DNA of 64,000 bases from Syngnathus acus (GCF_901709675.1 NC_051105.1:11392604-11456603); one strand, 5' to 3'. Shown: positions 50,001-63,970, numbered from the stretch's first letter. Notes: a model not told the origin generated them from the sequence alone. Program-made: numbers and translations.

Positions 50001-51184
50001 GCCTGCATTCAGCCACACGCACACACGCAGCGCATACCTTTTAGCACGTTAGCAACGGATTCACCCATTAATGCCACTCTGGAAGCCGTTTTCCAATTGC
50101 CCTCAGTAGAGGTTAACGAGCTTTTTAAAAACTTAATTTGACGATTTGGGAGTTTACATATATTTTTAATGCGGTTCTATTATTGTAAAATGAAAAGTAT
50201 TAAGAGTCAGCGGGTCGAGCAGCTGTTTCACATCCATTTTAGCCGATTAGGAGGCAGCACAAAGACTCTGCGTGCGTGCGTGCCTGCGTGCAGTCAAGAG
50301 GACAAGCTTCAACTGCTGCATGTGCGCGCTAGGTTTAAACTTTCAAGCCAGGCAACGAGGATTAGGGTTTCACAACATGGTTTTATGCTGGGGTAGGGTT
50401 TCGAGGCGAGTTTGGGATTTCACACGAGGGGTAGAGTTTCAAATTGGGATTTCAAACTTACTTTCCAAATAAGGCTTTTAAGCTAAAAAATGACATTAGC
50501 TCGTTCTCCTCCCTGCTTTACTTGCGCTCCAATTAGAGGCGAGGTGTTCATTAGGGAGCCTGTCAACACGCATCAGGACGGCTATTCGTCAGCGGGACCG
50601 GGGGTGGTGCTTGGGGGACACTGGGGGGGACAATGGCATCACCGGCCCAAACATTCATCAATTTATGGAACACTCGACATGCACACAAACATATTTCAAG
50701 TCTGGATTAGGGTTTTAAATTTTCTTGCGGCAGGACTAATTGAAAAACCTGCTCTATTGTGTGCCCCCCCTCCCCTCCCCTCCTCCAATGCAGGTGATTG
50801 ACGGCCACATGGCTCCCTTCCTGTCCAAAGTCATCAAGTTTGCCAGTGCTCACGTGCTGGGCTGCACGTTGTGCCGACAGAAAGGTTTCATCTGCGAACT
50901 GTGCCACAGCGGACACCTCATCTACCCTTTCCAGGACAGCACCACCAGGAGGTCATTCTTTCAATTACAACCGACATTTGCTCAACGACACCCCACGTGA
51001 ATAGAATCCACAAATAGTTTTCCCCAACAGGTGCTCGGGCTGCGGCGCCGTCTTCCACACCGAGTGTCGCCAAAAGTGTCAGCCGTGTCCCCGATGCGTC
51101 CGACGCGAGCTCCACCACACCAAACGGCCATCGTCCTTCTGGTCGCCAGACGACGACCAACACCTGCCCTACCAGGACACTTGA
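44085..51184 (+). CDS. plekhm3: Pleckstrin homology domain-containing family M member 3 (plekhm3)
   Basis: Membrane-associated scaffold implicated in AKT signalling and muscle differentiation. Coding exons: 44085-44562, 46029-46952, 48496-48641, 48762-48955, 49336-49399, 50794-50951, 51031-51184; 2118 nt, 705 aa against about 760 in human. [23 protein letters not shown] matches the family N-terminus and has a strong Kozak context; an in-frame upstream ATG at 44040 is weaker. A RSTNDLL ... [11 protein letters not shown] segment is followed by PH1 ([21 protein letters not shown]) and PH2 ([18 protein letters not shown]), both in the second exon. Then comes [14 protein letters not shown] and a C-terminal cysteine-rich Rubicon-homology region ([53 protein letters not shown]). 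No RUN domain is visible, which separates it from plekhm1. The last exon junction yields TTRRCSG, one Arg more than the family. Confidence 0.93.
44563..46028. other. plekhm3 first coding intron
   Basis: GT-AG intron (GTCGGT ... ttggcag). Contains a (CA)n run near 44909-44930. No other feature recognised. Confidence 0.7.
46953..48495. other. plekhm3 second coding intron
   Basis: Begins GTCAGAACAT and ends tcatgtgcag. Holds pyrimidine-rich and CA-rich low-complexity stretches; a purine-rich segment near 47995-48115 repeats the phrase 'aaaatggtggaca' with variation. Confidence 0.65.
48966..48987. repeat. Poly(G) run of 22 beside a plekhm3 donor site
   Basis: Twenty-two consecutive G starting 10 bases after the exon end at 48955, in the transcribed sense strand. 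Confidence 0.9.
49400..50793. other. plekhm3 fifth intron
   Basis: GT-AG intron of 1.39 kb. A G-rich segment lies at 49750-49770. No gene recognised. Confidence 0.65.
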
Positions 51185-52253
51185 GACACGCCCACAAAAT
51201 GGCCGACACAAGTCGTGGTGGTCCGAGGCCACTTAAGGGTAAGACACTTTGGGGAGCGTAAATGTTGCACAAGGACTTCTTTATACGGCTTCACAAATTG
51301 TCGGCGGCTATGCAGCGACTATAAAATGGCCGCCGCTGTTTGAACACGCAAATCAATTTCAAACTAATCACCGAGTCATGTTGTGGAAAGTTATGTCATA
51401 ATTGTCACAAATTGTTTTTGTCACTCCCAACAGGTTTTTCACTAGGGTGGTGCTAAGTGGTATTACTACACATTGTTAATATTTTTGTTGGCTACGTTCA
51501 ACAGTTTTACTCTACATTCAATACTCACACAATTGTCAAATGTAGACAACAATTAATTACTTGTAACAATTAATATATAATTGCCATACTTTGGTGCTAT
51601 CACGTTAGCTAAAAATACTTTTTGGACGTAAAGTACAATGTAGACTACAATTGCAATTTATATTGCATTAACATAGAAAATCTTGGTGATAATTTAATAA
51701 TAGGGTGTCTTATGTTTGACTAAATAAAAACTAAACGATTAGAAAAGACATCGAGTCAGCTAATAAAGGACAATTTGACATTAGTGTGATCCAAGTATCA
51801 CTGTTAGCTTTTAGCCGAGGTTTGGGGTGCACCCCGCTGACTGCCCAAAAATTGTTGGGGTGATCATGAGGATCAGATAATGGTTGGATGGACTTGAGTG
51901 TTCAAGGTCACGTTTGCGATGATGCCATTTTGTTCTTTTGTTAACATGTGCTATCCTAACATTATATCGACATTTGAGCCATAGAAATACAAAACTACTT
52001 TGCATTTCTATTCAGGGACTAAATAAATTGTACTTGGTCAAAATATTTAATTTTATTTATGTTTTCAACTATCTTTGCTGACCTATGAGGAAAAAAGACT
52101 TTACTTGTATTTTTTGTTAATGTAGCTTTCATTTATTTTGCCAACAAATGTTTGTTTTTGTGAAGTATTAAATGAAGCACTTTAATTTGAATTTGCACAT
52201 TTCGTGTTGCTTGTTTTTTTAATTTTTTGCTTCTTTCTATTTTGTTGATGGCC

Positions 52254-52259
52254 AATAAA
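52254..52259 (+). terminator. Polyadenylation signal candidate for plekhm3
   Basis: AATAAA in ggccaataaaacacc, about 1.07 kb after the stop, followed by T/GT-containing sequence. Another AATAAA occurs near 52020. Confidence 0.4.
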
Positions 52260-52607
52260 ACACCTCTAAGGGAATATTATTAAAGTCTTGGTAGATTTCT
52301 ATGTTCACTTCAAACTTCGATGCATTCTTAAACAAGCAGGCATGCGACGTTAGCCAAAATCCAACGTTTAGAAGCAAATAGTACTAACGTGGGTGGAATA
52401 AAGCCCCAATTGAAAAAGAAGCACACGTCCCATTCATTCGTCAGCAAGAGTTACCACGCAAGTTGACAAACAAAATCTCATCGCCACATTATTGCGTTCA
52501 ATTACTCAATTAGATTCTATACAGAAGATCAAACGCTCACTACTCCATGTGGAATAGAAAACACGCGGAGGTTGTTTTTGTTTTTTGTTTTTTAAATGTT
52601 GACTCAC

Positions 52608-52724
52608 CTGTGCAACGTCTTCTTTGCATAAGATTTTGAAGTTGAAGCTGGGTCCATCTGATTAAAAATCTTATTTTTAATTTTCACATAACGACGGAGC
52701 ATGTCTACACCAATGTCGGGATAT
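52608..52724 (-). other. Candidate unidentified coding exon
   Basis: 117 bp between a TTTTTGCAG acceptor and a CACAG|GTGAGT donor, open in a frame reading YPDIGVDMLRRYVKIKN and ending YAKKTLHR. The strong splice sites and protein-like composition suggest an exon. No flanking exons could be joined with confidence and no family was recognised. It could be a fragment of an old transposon. Confidence 0.25.
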
Positions 52725-54975
52725 CTGCAAAAACAATCAGCCTTGGGCAGCGTGTGTAGATCCATTTCTCCGCATGGAGTATCGTTCTGTCCGGATTGCG
52801 GCTTAAGATCAGTTGGCAAACCGTGCAAAGGCGAAACAAAAATCCATAATTCGGTGGCTTTCAAAAGATTCGTTCGCCTTTCTTCCTACGATTTGCCTTT
52901 ACTAGCATGTCACGTCCGCTCTGTATTGATTGGTTCATTCTGCCAACCAAGCGTCTAATTGTTTTATGTCCCACCTGTACACTATTTCCAAGCATGTTGC
53001 CTACTGTTATTTGATGTGTTTTTTCTATTCCATGATCCACCCATGCTCTGTAATTCACGACCCACCTGTGTTCTGTTTCCGCCCAAGTTCTTACTGTGCG
53101 TCCCGCCCATGTTCTTACATCAGACATTTTATTTCCTTATATCGATCACGTCATTTCATGAAACTTAAGCGCAAGTGCGCCCGCAAAGCAGTGACATCAT
53201 CTGCGTCCTACGAAGTGAATTGAGCGTTGACAACTTGACACGACGGAATTCTAGCGCGTCACTTAGCATCAGGTCAGCAAGCGTGGCCGCTGAGGCTCCT
53301 GCCCAACTGCAGAGGAGCGTCGCAGCCTTAATTGTCCCAGCCAATTAGCGATGACGAGCTGGACCACAAAGCGGCAAGTGTAGCCAGCGCAGCCTTTTTG
53401 TCCCGCTCCACTGGCCCGCGGACCCTTGCCGCTCATTTAGAGACGGAGAGAGCGAGAGAGAGAGAAGGACCCCCACATGCCAACGCAGATCAAAACAAAA
53501 GACTCTTAGGAAGGGGAAACGGTCACAAAGGGGGGAGCCCACACGAATGCAATGTGTGTGCATGTATTGTTATGAGTCTCAGAGTATAAAACCAGTAAAT
53601 TTCTGCTGAATAAATTGGATTTTTTTTTAGATTTTCTATAATAATGTCATTTCCTACTGACTGAAATAAAACACCACAAACGTCATGATTGATGTTTCCT
53701 TTATCAAAGTCACCTGAATGGAAAAACACAAAGATCAACTTGTACTAAAACATACAAAGGTGTCAAACTTAACCTTTGAACCCGAACACTTGATGCCCTG
53801 CATAGCACCACAATAACGCCAACTCTTACACACTCAGTTTATTTTACTTTGAAGCAATAGGTAGTCGCACCCTATTTTGTCATAAAGCAAAGATCATTAC
53901 TGTTTGCTAATTTTGGTTTTTATTGCAAAAACATTTTACAAGGAAGTTAACTGACGGCTACTCATTCATTAATGTCAGTCATCCATTAACCGGTGCATTC
54001 AAGTGCTGCTCGGTCATTTCTGCAGGTGTGGACAAGTCATGGAATACAAGAAGCTGGTGCATTCGAATGCGTGAAAAAGTAATAAACTATTGTGAAAAAG
54101 GATTTAAAAGAATTCAAGATGCGTTTGGGTGCATCCGGAAAATGGCCTTTTAACGTTAAGTGTACTGGGTCATGCTGTTCCAGTCGCACTCAGTAAAAAT
54201 ACCAATAACTTTTTGTAATTACGAAATCACGGCTTTAAACAAACATGTAATGCGTCGTAACTGTTAGACAGGGAATATAAAACATTAAATATATATGACT
54301 TGTCACGCGCAGTCATATAAATAATGCCGTATTTTATTTAAAGTAAAATAGTTTATTTATGGGTTAAAATGGCACGTTCCCCGGCGTTGAATAAGCGAAG
54401 CTAAGTTGTCTGAGGGTTCCTGAATGCAACAAGCAGTCGGGCTTGCAGGAGGCGGTTCGAGCGCGTTGAGTTGTTCAGTCCGTGCGAGGTTTAGCACCTG
54501 AGTGGTCGCTCGCGTGTGGTACGGGGGATGCGGTGGGACGTCGGAAACCGCTGAAACAGGAGACGGGGAATAAAAACTCATTTGTGTTGAGTTTGTTTGT
54601 TTGACAAGTGAACGTCGACTTGTTTTTTTTCTACGATTTGCTGGATTTTAGTTGGCACGGTGAAACGTCATGGATTTAGGAGTTGTGATTTTTTTCTGCA
54701 CGTGGATTAATATTCTGGGACTTTACACAGGATAATGACCTCAAGGGCACGGGACTATCATCCATTTTTTGGTTTGTTTTGATTTTAAATTGACCTGAAA
54801 AGCAAAAGACTTAGATCATTTTAGGTTAGTTTAAAGGGACCACAAGAACACGGGTCCTTTAGACCAAACTTGTTTTCGTTTTATTTTAAATGGACAATAA
54901 GACTTTAAGATCACTTTTTGTTTGGTTTAAACTAATGTCCAAAACCGCCTAACTTTAAGACCATTTTTGGATCAA

Positions 54976-56658
54976 ATGGAGACAATGATGAGGTTTTTGC
55001 TCTTCCTGCTGATCCAGAGTGGGTCCCAGGTCCACGCAGCTTCCAAGGAGATCTCGTGCGAGCCCATCACGGTGCCCATGTGCCGCGGCATTGGCTACAA
55101 CTTGACATACATGCCCAACCAGTTCAACCACGACACCCAGGAAGAGGTGGGCCTGGAGGTGCACCAATTCTGGCCCCTGGTCCGGATCCGTTGCTCCCCG
55201 GACTTGCTGTTCTTTTTGTGCAGCATGTATACGCCCATCTGTCTCCCAGACTACCGCAAGCCTCTACCGCCATGCCGGTCGGTGTGCGAACGCGCCAAAC
55301 GTGGGTGCTCGCCCCTCATGAGCCAGTACGGCTTTGAGTGGCCCGAGCGGATGAGCTGCGAGCGTCTCCCCCGACTAGGCGGCGACACCCTCTGCATGGA
55401 CCAAAACGGTAGCGAGGCCACCACCCCGCCGCCATCGTTCTCCAAGCCCACGCTCAAAAACCGCCCCAGACCCAACTCGCTGGCCCAAGGTGAGCACGAG
55501 TGCCGCTGCCGGGAGCCCCTGGTGCCCATCAAAAGGGAGTCGCACCCGTTGTACGGTCGGGTTCGCACGGGGCCGCTCCTCAACTGCGCCCAGCCGTGCT
55601 ACCAAGCATACTTCTCAGAGGAAGAGAGAACCTTCACCACCCTGTGGGTGGGGCTGTGGGCGGCACTTTGCTTCACATCCACCCTGACCACAGTGGCCAC
55701 CTTCCTCCTGGATATGCAGCGTTTCAAGTACCCCGAGAGACCAATCATCTTCCTGGCTACTTGTTACCTCTTTGTGTCATTGGGCTATATCATCCGACTG
55801 GTGGCGGGGCACGAGCGGGTGGCGTGCGCCCCCCTCGCGGACCAGTCCCACATCCTGTACGATACGGGCGGTCCCGCTTTGTGCACCCTGGTCTTCCTGT
55901 TGGTCTACTTCTTCGGCATGGCCAGCTCCATCTGGTGGGTGGTTTTGTCTTTCACCTGGTTCCTAGCCGCGGGTATGAAGTGGGGCAGCGAGGCCATCGC
56001 GGGATACAGCCACTACTTCCACTTGGCTGCCTGGCTGGTCCCCAGCGTCAAGACCGTCCTGGTTCTGGCCCTCAGTGCTGTGGACGGGGACCCGGTAGCC
56101 GGCATCTGCTACGTGGGCAACCAAAGCTTGGAGAACCTTCGAGGCTTCGTCCTGGCCCCCTTGGTGATCTACCTATTCGCCGGCTCACTCTTCCTCCTCG
56201 CTGGTTTTGTGTCGCTCTTCCGCATCCGTGGTATCATCAAGCAGGGCGGCACCAAGACCGACAAACTGGAACGCCTCATGATCCGAATCGGGATCTTTGG
56301 GGTTCTCTACACAGTGCCTGCCGTGGTGGTGGTGGCTTGCCTGGTCTACGAGCAGCACCGCCGCTCTGACTGGGACCGAGTGCTGGCCTGTTCTTGCGCC
56401 GCCGAGCGCCAGCGGCTGGGCGGCGGACCTGACTACGCTGTCTTCATGCTCAAGTACTTTATGTGCTTGGTGGTGGGCATCACTTCAGGGGTTTGGATCT
56501 GGTCTGGGAAGACCTTGGACACCTGGCGGAGGTTCTTGGCACAGTGCTGCCCCTGGTGGCCCCACAAGGTGACGGCCCCACCCCCTGTGTATGCGGAGGC
56601 TGCCGCTTTAACAGGACCTATCCCCGGAATGTACCATAAAGCTTCGTCCCATATATGA
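54976..56658 (+). CDS. fzd5: Frizzled-5 Wnt receptor (fzd5), single coding exon
   Basis: Seven-pass receptor that binds Wnt through its cysteine-rich domain and signals via Dishevelled. The ORF gives 560 aa (human FZD5 585). The start is the first ATG, METMMRFLLFLL; the open frame extends three codons upstream only through a TTG. A signal peptide ends near SQVHA. The CRD from CEPITVPMC to GDTLC holds the ten conserved cysteines and an NLT glycosylation site. A linker with NGS and EHECRCREPLV precedes seven hydrophobic helices beginning TLWVGLWAALCF. The Dishevelled-binding KTLDTW (KTxxxW) sits at about 512-517, and the C-terminus ASSHI resembles the PDZ ligand of FZD5. FZD8 is the closest alternative; the neighbours plekhm3 and ccnyl1 support fzd5. 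Confidence 0.95.
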   Translation: METMMRFLLFLLIQSGSQVHAASKEISCEPITVPMCRGIGYNLTYMPNQFNHDTQEEVGLEVHQFWPLVRIRCSPDLLFFLCSMYTPICLPDYRKPLPPCRSVCERAKRGCSPLMSQYGFEWPERMSCERLPRLGGDTLCMDQNGSEATTPPPSFSKPTLKNRPRPNSLAQGEHECRCREPLVPIKRESHPLYGRVRTGPLLNCAQPCYQAYFSEEERTFTTLWVGLWAALCFTSTLTTVATFLLDMQRFKYPERPIIFLATCYLFVSLGYIIRLVAGHERVACAPLADQSHILYDTGGPALCTLVFLLVYFFGMASSIWWVVLSFTWFLAAGMKWGSEAIAGYSHYFHLAAWLVPSVKTVLVLALSAVDGDPVAGICYVGNQSLENLRGFVLAPLVIYLFAGSLFLLAGFVSLFRIRGIIKQGGTKTDKLERLMIRIGIFGVLYTVPAVVVVACLVYEQHRRSDWDRVLACSCAAERQRLGGGPDYAVFMLKYFMCLVVGITSGVWIWSGKTLDTWRRFLAQCCPWWPHKVTAPPPVYAEAAALTGPIPGMYHKASSHI

Positions 56659-57972
56659 CAAAATCCTTTAAACCTGACAGCAGGAGTTTCAGACCTTCAG
56701 GTCCATGGAGCTACACTGGAAGCAGTACTTCCGGATTAACTAAAATTTATTTATTGATGTAAAGATTGGAATAGGTTCTGACGCAGGGTCCAAGTCCTGG
56801 TTTTGAATTATGAAGCGGACTGTATTGGACTTGCGCTTCTAATATATCTCGGAAACCGCTTTGGCCCTTTAGCGCCATCTGCTGGTGACAACAGCTTCTA
56901 GACTGCCCACATAAATAAGAAACAAACGTCAAGTCATGTGACTCATTTTGTTTATCACCTTTTGAAAAATGATTAATAATTGTCTGCTTAAAATTCTGCA
57001 GTTGGAACAAATGTAAATATATGTTTGTGTCGGAGCTTTTTTTTTGTAAATTTTAATTATAGATACAAAACAGTCAGGCACGTGACTAGTTTTGTGTTCA
57101 TTCATATGTGGACAATGCTAATGTTGACTTGATGTCCATCATCATTTTCATATTGATTTATACTATGGGACTTGAAATTTTGCTGTTTCTCATTTTAAAT
57201 GATCATAATTCAAAGTGGGTTGTTGGATATGATCATTTACCTGTCAAAAACCGTCACAGGGTGCATTTACTTTAGTTGTATATTTGTTTGTATAGAAATT
57301 GCAAATGTGGGTACAAATCAAGCACTTTGTTAACACCACTGTGCTCTTTTCTTTGGATCAGAGCGACACAATGTACTCAAAATGGTGGTTTGCATTCTGA
57401 TTGCTCCTGTTGTTGTTTTTTTATTTGTCATTGAAATGTTCTTTTTCCTGAAGGCAGTTGAAGTGAGTAGACCAATTAAAATGCAACGTATTTGCAACTA
57501 CTGTGTCACATTGTGTTTATTAACACAACATACGACAGGCCACGTGTATACATGATTAGTGTTTATTTTAAAATACTCCATCTGCAAATGGGTTTTCCAT
57601 TTAAAAATGGCATTTCACAGCTAGTAGCCTACATAGTAAGCAAAACCAACTTTTTTTTTCTCCCTCTGGCCGTCGAGTCCCCTTCAGTAGCTCTACATGA
57701 ATGTAATTGTAGTTTGTTCACTGGGAATGGAGAACGATATTTGGGACAGCGGGGTTACAATACTGTCAATCCTGATCTTCCATGATGTGGAAAGGTGGAC
57801 TTTTAGTTTTCCCAACAAGATGCTGTTTTGTAATGACTATACGGCATTAGAGTGGCGCCCATGCGACCAGGGTGAGTTGCGCATAAATAGAAGGTATAAA
57901 AAATAATTGCGTTAAACCGGGGTTGGCAGCAGTAATGTTGACGTGGAGGGGGGGGGGGGTTATCTGGTGGTC
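56659..57972. other. Convergent 3' region between fzd5 and ccnyl1
   Basis: Shared 3'UTR territory. Plus-strand ATTAAA at 57475-57480 could end fzd5. Minus-strand AATAAA (plus coordinates 57516-57521 and 57562-57567) could end ccnyl1. The predicted 3' ends would nearly meet or overlap. No other gene seen. Confidence 0.5.
57475..57480 (+). terminator. Polyadenylation signal candidate for fzd5
   Basis: ATTAAA in accaattaaaatgcaac, about 0.8 kb after the stop, the last such signal before the ccnyl1 3' region. Confidence 0.35.
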
Positions 57973-60853
<2,881 letters not shown>

Positions 60854-62484
60854 ACCGGGCCAGGCTGTGTGAGCTCAGTGTCCCAATGTAGTCCGAATGC
60901 TTGTACGCTTAGTTGCTTCCGGCCGGGCGCCCCGCTCTCTTCCAGCAGGGCTCAATGTTAGCATTCCATTAGCTCGTCATGCTAAACAGCAGCCGTCCGC
61001 CAACTCCAAGCGTCGGCATTCCTCTGCCACTTGCGCGGGGAAGCAGCGGCCAACAAGTCCCGAATTAGCGGCCCCACAATAGGCCGATGAAGATGAGGAA
61101 GACGACTCTTTCAATTAAAAGTGACGTTATGGAGCAAGCGGGTGGTTCTAATCACACACACACCCCCTCCCCCGACCTCATTCATTCATTGCTCGAGCGA
61201 GCTGGCTTCATCGCGGAGCTTTCAACCGCGTCGGAAAAAAATATACTCTTGCGTGAAGATGAATATTGCAGCTCCGAAATGTTTAGCACGACATACGGTT
61301 TAATGTTCATAAACTGGTTTAAAACGACTTTCCAGTTAGTTATGGGTGTCCTCCAGGCTAACGAAATTAACCCAGGTCGAGGCTTCTGTGGCCTTCCATG
61401 GACTATCGCGAGAAATTGTGCGTGAGGGAGCAGCGAGAAAATGTTTTAGTTAATATAATGAAAAATATAGCGAAATGAATATTGGCACATCACGCAGTTA
61501 AATGGGGCTCCAAGCTACTTGCCAGATAGCTTGGCTGTCCTCTGGCGCTCGCGAAAAAAATCCAGTCCGAGGATTCTGCGGCCTACTGCGAGCAAAAGAG
61601 GCTCAATCCAACACGGCGAAACAAATCAAATTAAATCCTTAGGGTTATATTTTAGTTTCCCATCGCGCCAGCAACTTTTGTAAGCCCTCCGCACTCTGTC
61701 CTTGTTTAATTTGGGCCAAAAGTCTCACATCATCGTAATCTCGTAGCTATCGCCGCTCATACCACAGCAGCACCGTTTTCCAATGAGATGCGTCTAACCC
61801 CGCCTACAAAAGGATTCCAATTGATCTTATTGGTCGAGGAATTAGAACAATTTTTTCCTGGGGCGCGGATTTGCCGAGAGAGCTGTCATTCATTTTGTAT
61901 TCGTAAATTGCTATTTTGGTAGCGTCACACCCATTGTTTTTTTGTTTTTTAAACAAACCCTGTGCTGTCAATCAAAACATGAAGTCGAGGTTTTAGGAAA
62001 CTCAGAATTCAAAGTGCAACAATGAATTTTGCCATTTTATCCATGTAAATAATTCATCAAGTCCACGTTCAATTCTTAGTGAAAAAGTGTTGTACTCGAC
62101 AAATTGAGAAGCACCAAATACTTCCTTCAGAGTAAAAGAGAAGATAACTTTTTCAAGATATTCTATTTTAGAGCATTTAAACTTCTCAAATTGCATCACG
62201 CACGCACGCTCACGCTCCATTTCACTCCTCGCCATTTGTGAAGGAGCTCATTAAAAGCAAACCAGGATTGATGATTTTATTGAAGCTAATGTAGGGGGGA
62301 AATTACAACGGAGTTTGAGACGCAAGCAAGCACACGTTGAGTTGAATCAAAAGAAACGCAAAATACAAAAAGCAGCAAGCACACGTTGCGTTGAATCAAT
62401 GGGAAGAAAACCAAAATCCACCTACAGTGGCAAATCTCAATCAATGGCTAGCCATTTCTCCCTTCTCCTTTGGCTTGCTGCCTT
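60854..62484. other. ccnyl1 upstream region and intergenic DNA
   Basis: GC-richer just upstream of the ccnyl1 start, with an ETS-like TTCCGGCCGGGCGCC near 60917-60931. Two related segments of about 55-60 bp at 61346-61405 and 61533-61592 share tgtcctc, cgaaa, ccag, cgagg, ttctg and ggcct in order. An ATCGCGAGAAA occurs near 61404. No coding sequence recognised up to the Ig-like gene. Confidence 0.5.
61346..61592. repeat. Diverged direct repeat upstream of ccnyl1
   Basis: Units at 61346-61405 and 61533-61592 align almost without gaps at roughly three quarters identity by eye. Confidence 0.5.
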
Positions 62485-63970
62485 CTAGGCGGCCAGCTGA
62501 AGCAGCAGATGCACCAGGATGACTGTCACCAGCAGAGCAGGTGAGTAGGACAGGTTGCCGCCGCCGCCGCTGCGGGGCTTCTTGGGGCCGCCGCCGTCGC
62601 TGGGCTTCTTGGTGCCGCCGTCGTCGCTGGGCTTCTTGGTGCCGCCGCCGGGAGGGGCCTTGTCGTTGTCAGGAGTGACACTTTTCACCTCTTTGGAACG
62701 GGAAACACAATTGGAAAAGGTCAGCTTTTCAACTTCTCGCACGTTTTTTCCTCAAATTTGCCGCCGGCCAAAGTATTCATTCAGTGCTGCGAGTGCAGAA
62801 AACAAGAAGTGCTGAATGGGCTTTTTTTTGTTTGTTTCCACTGCCAATGAAATGCAAAATGTCTGAGGATCTAGCAAAGGCGTGCGTGTGCTTGTCGGGT
62901 CGAGTGGATCCATCGTCCTGCAACATCAAACTCACCCAAAATGAAGATTTCGGTAACCTCTGGATCGTTGTACACGGCCTTGTACTCTCCCGCGTCGTTG
63001 GCTGCCAGGTTCGTGATCTTCAGCACCGACTCATCGTTTCCGCTTTTGACGTATTTGACACCCGTAAGGGTAACGTCGCCCTTCGTCCAGACGACCTCCT
63101 TGTTGCTAACTGAGCCTCCGATCTTCAACACGATGTCTCTGTCCAGGTTGCCCACGCACGGCTTGGGTGTTTCAGTGCTGCCCATGTAGACTGGCGCCAC
63201 TGCCAGCACAAGAAAAGCAGAAGTGAGCAAATGGGAAAGAGATGGTGCGCAAGAAGCTTTTGTGCAGCGAGTGGCTTTCCTGCGACATCAAACCTTGGAC
63301 GGCAAACTCTTGTGCTGAGCTGCCAGTGCCGGTGGCCTTGTAGTCTGCCTGGTCGAGTTCTGCCAGCTCCTTGATCAGCAGGGTAGACTGGTTAACTGGA
63401 CCGTACTTGGTACCCGACTCGGTAATGGTGGTGGACCCCTTCACCCAGGTGATGGGACCGGGGATACCGATGGCTTCCAATGTGAGTTTTCCGCCGCTCT
63501 TGCCCTTGCACTTCGTCTTGGTGCTGCTGCCCTTGCAGACTGGTATCACTGCCAGCCAGCACAAGAAAAGCAGAATCACTCACTCTGGTCTGTGTGCAAA
63601 GTACATTGAAAAGGATGCCTTGCCATTTTGGTCTCAATTTTGTACACGAGCCGCCATAAAAAGCTTTCGTGTGGCGAGCGGTTTTCCTGCAACATCTAAC
63701 CTTTGACGTTGAAGCTTTCAGATTTTACGGGATCGCCGTAAGCGGCCTTGTAGGTTCCCTCGTCGGCTTCTTCCAGGCTCAAGATCGTCAGAGACTTTGG
63801 TTGAGGATCATTAACTATTGTGTATTTATTAGCTTGGGTGCTGACGGGTGACAGTCCCTTCAACCAGGTGGTGTCTGCGTTCTCTGTGTCTTGAATGATC
63901 AATTTGACCTGTTCGTCCTGCTTGCCCTCGCAATCCTTACTCCCATCCTGCACGCCTTTGCACTCTAGCG
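62485..63970 (-). CDS. Unidentified Ig-like multi-domain surface protein, 3' part (5' exons off the right edge)
   Basis: Four exons with phase-1 junctions: 63701-63970, 63294-63548, 62936-63199 and 62485-62690. The first three each encode one Ig-like domain of 85-90 residues with an invariant-type Trp (TTWLKG, ITWVKG, VVWTKG) and an F-strand D-x-x-x-Y (DEGTYKA, DQADYKA, DAGEYKA). In all three the usual F-strand Cys after Tyr is Ala, and no B-strand Cys is seen. The last exon encodes a Gly/Pro/Lys/Ser/Asp-rich repeat (GGGTKKPSD / GGTKKPSD / GGGPKKPR) and ends in a hydrophobic ALLVTVILVHLLLQLAA with no cytoplasmic tail, as in a GPI-anchor signal. An NQS glycosylation site lies in the second visible domain and an NLS in the stalk. 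Earlier domains and the signal peptide must lie beyond 64000. Family not identified; Ig-superfamily membership is inferred from the W and Y motifs. Confidence 0.7.

Larger units (their letters stand above)
51185..54975. other. plekhm3 3'UTR, intergenic DNA and fzd5 5' region
   Basis: The first kilobase is presumably plekhm3 3'UTR. A possible minus-strand exon lies at 52608-52724. A degenerate array of about 21-28-bp units (cccacctgt / ccgcccatg phrases) covers about 52970-53125. A GA-rich stretch lies at 53443-53464. The fzd5 5'UTR must lie in the last part, but its start is not evident. Confidence 0.5.

Noticed and set aside
54967-54975. Extension of fzd5 by three codons upstream of the ATG
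   Set aside because: Would need to start at TTG; the ATG at 54976 is sufficient and precedes a normal signal peptide.
55500-56369. 289-codon open frame in another plus-strand frame of fzd5
   Set aside because: Overlaps the frizzled coding frame entirely; the frizzled reading has all family motifs and this one has none.
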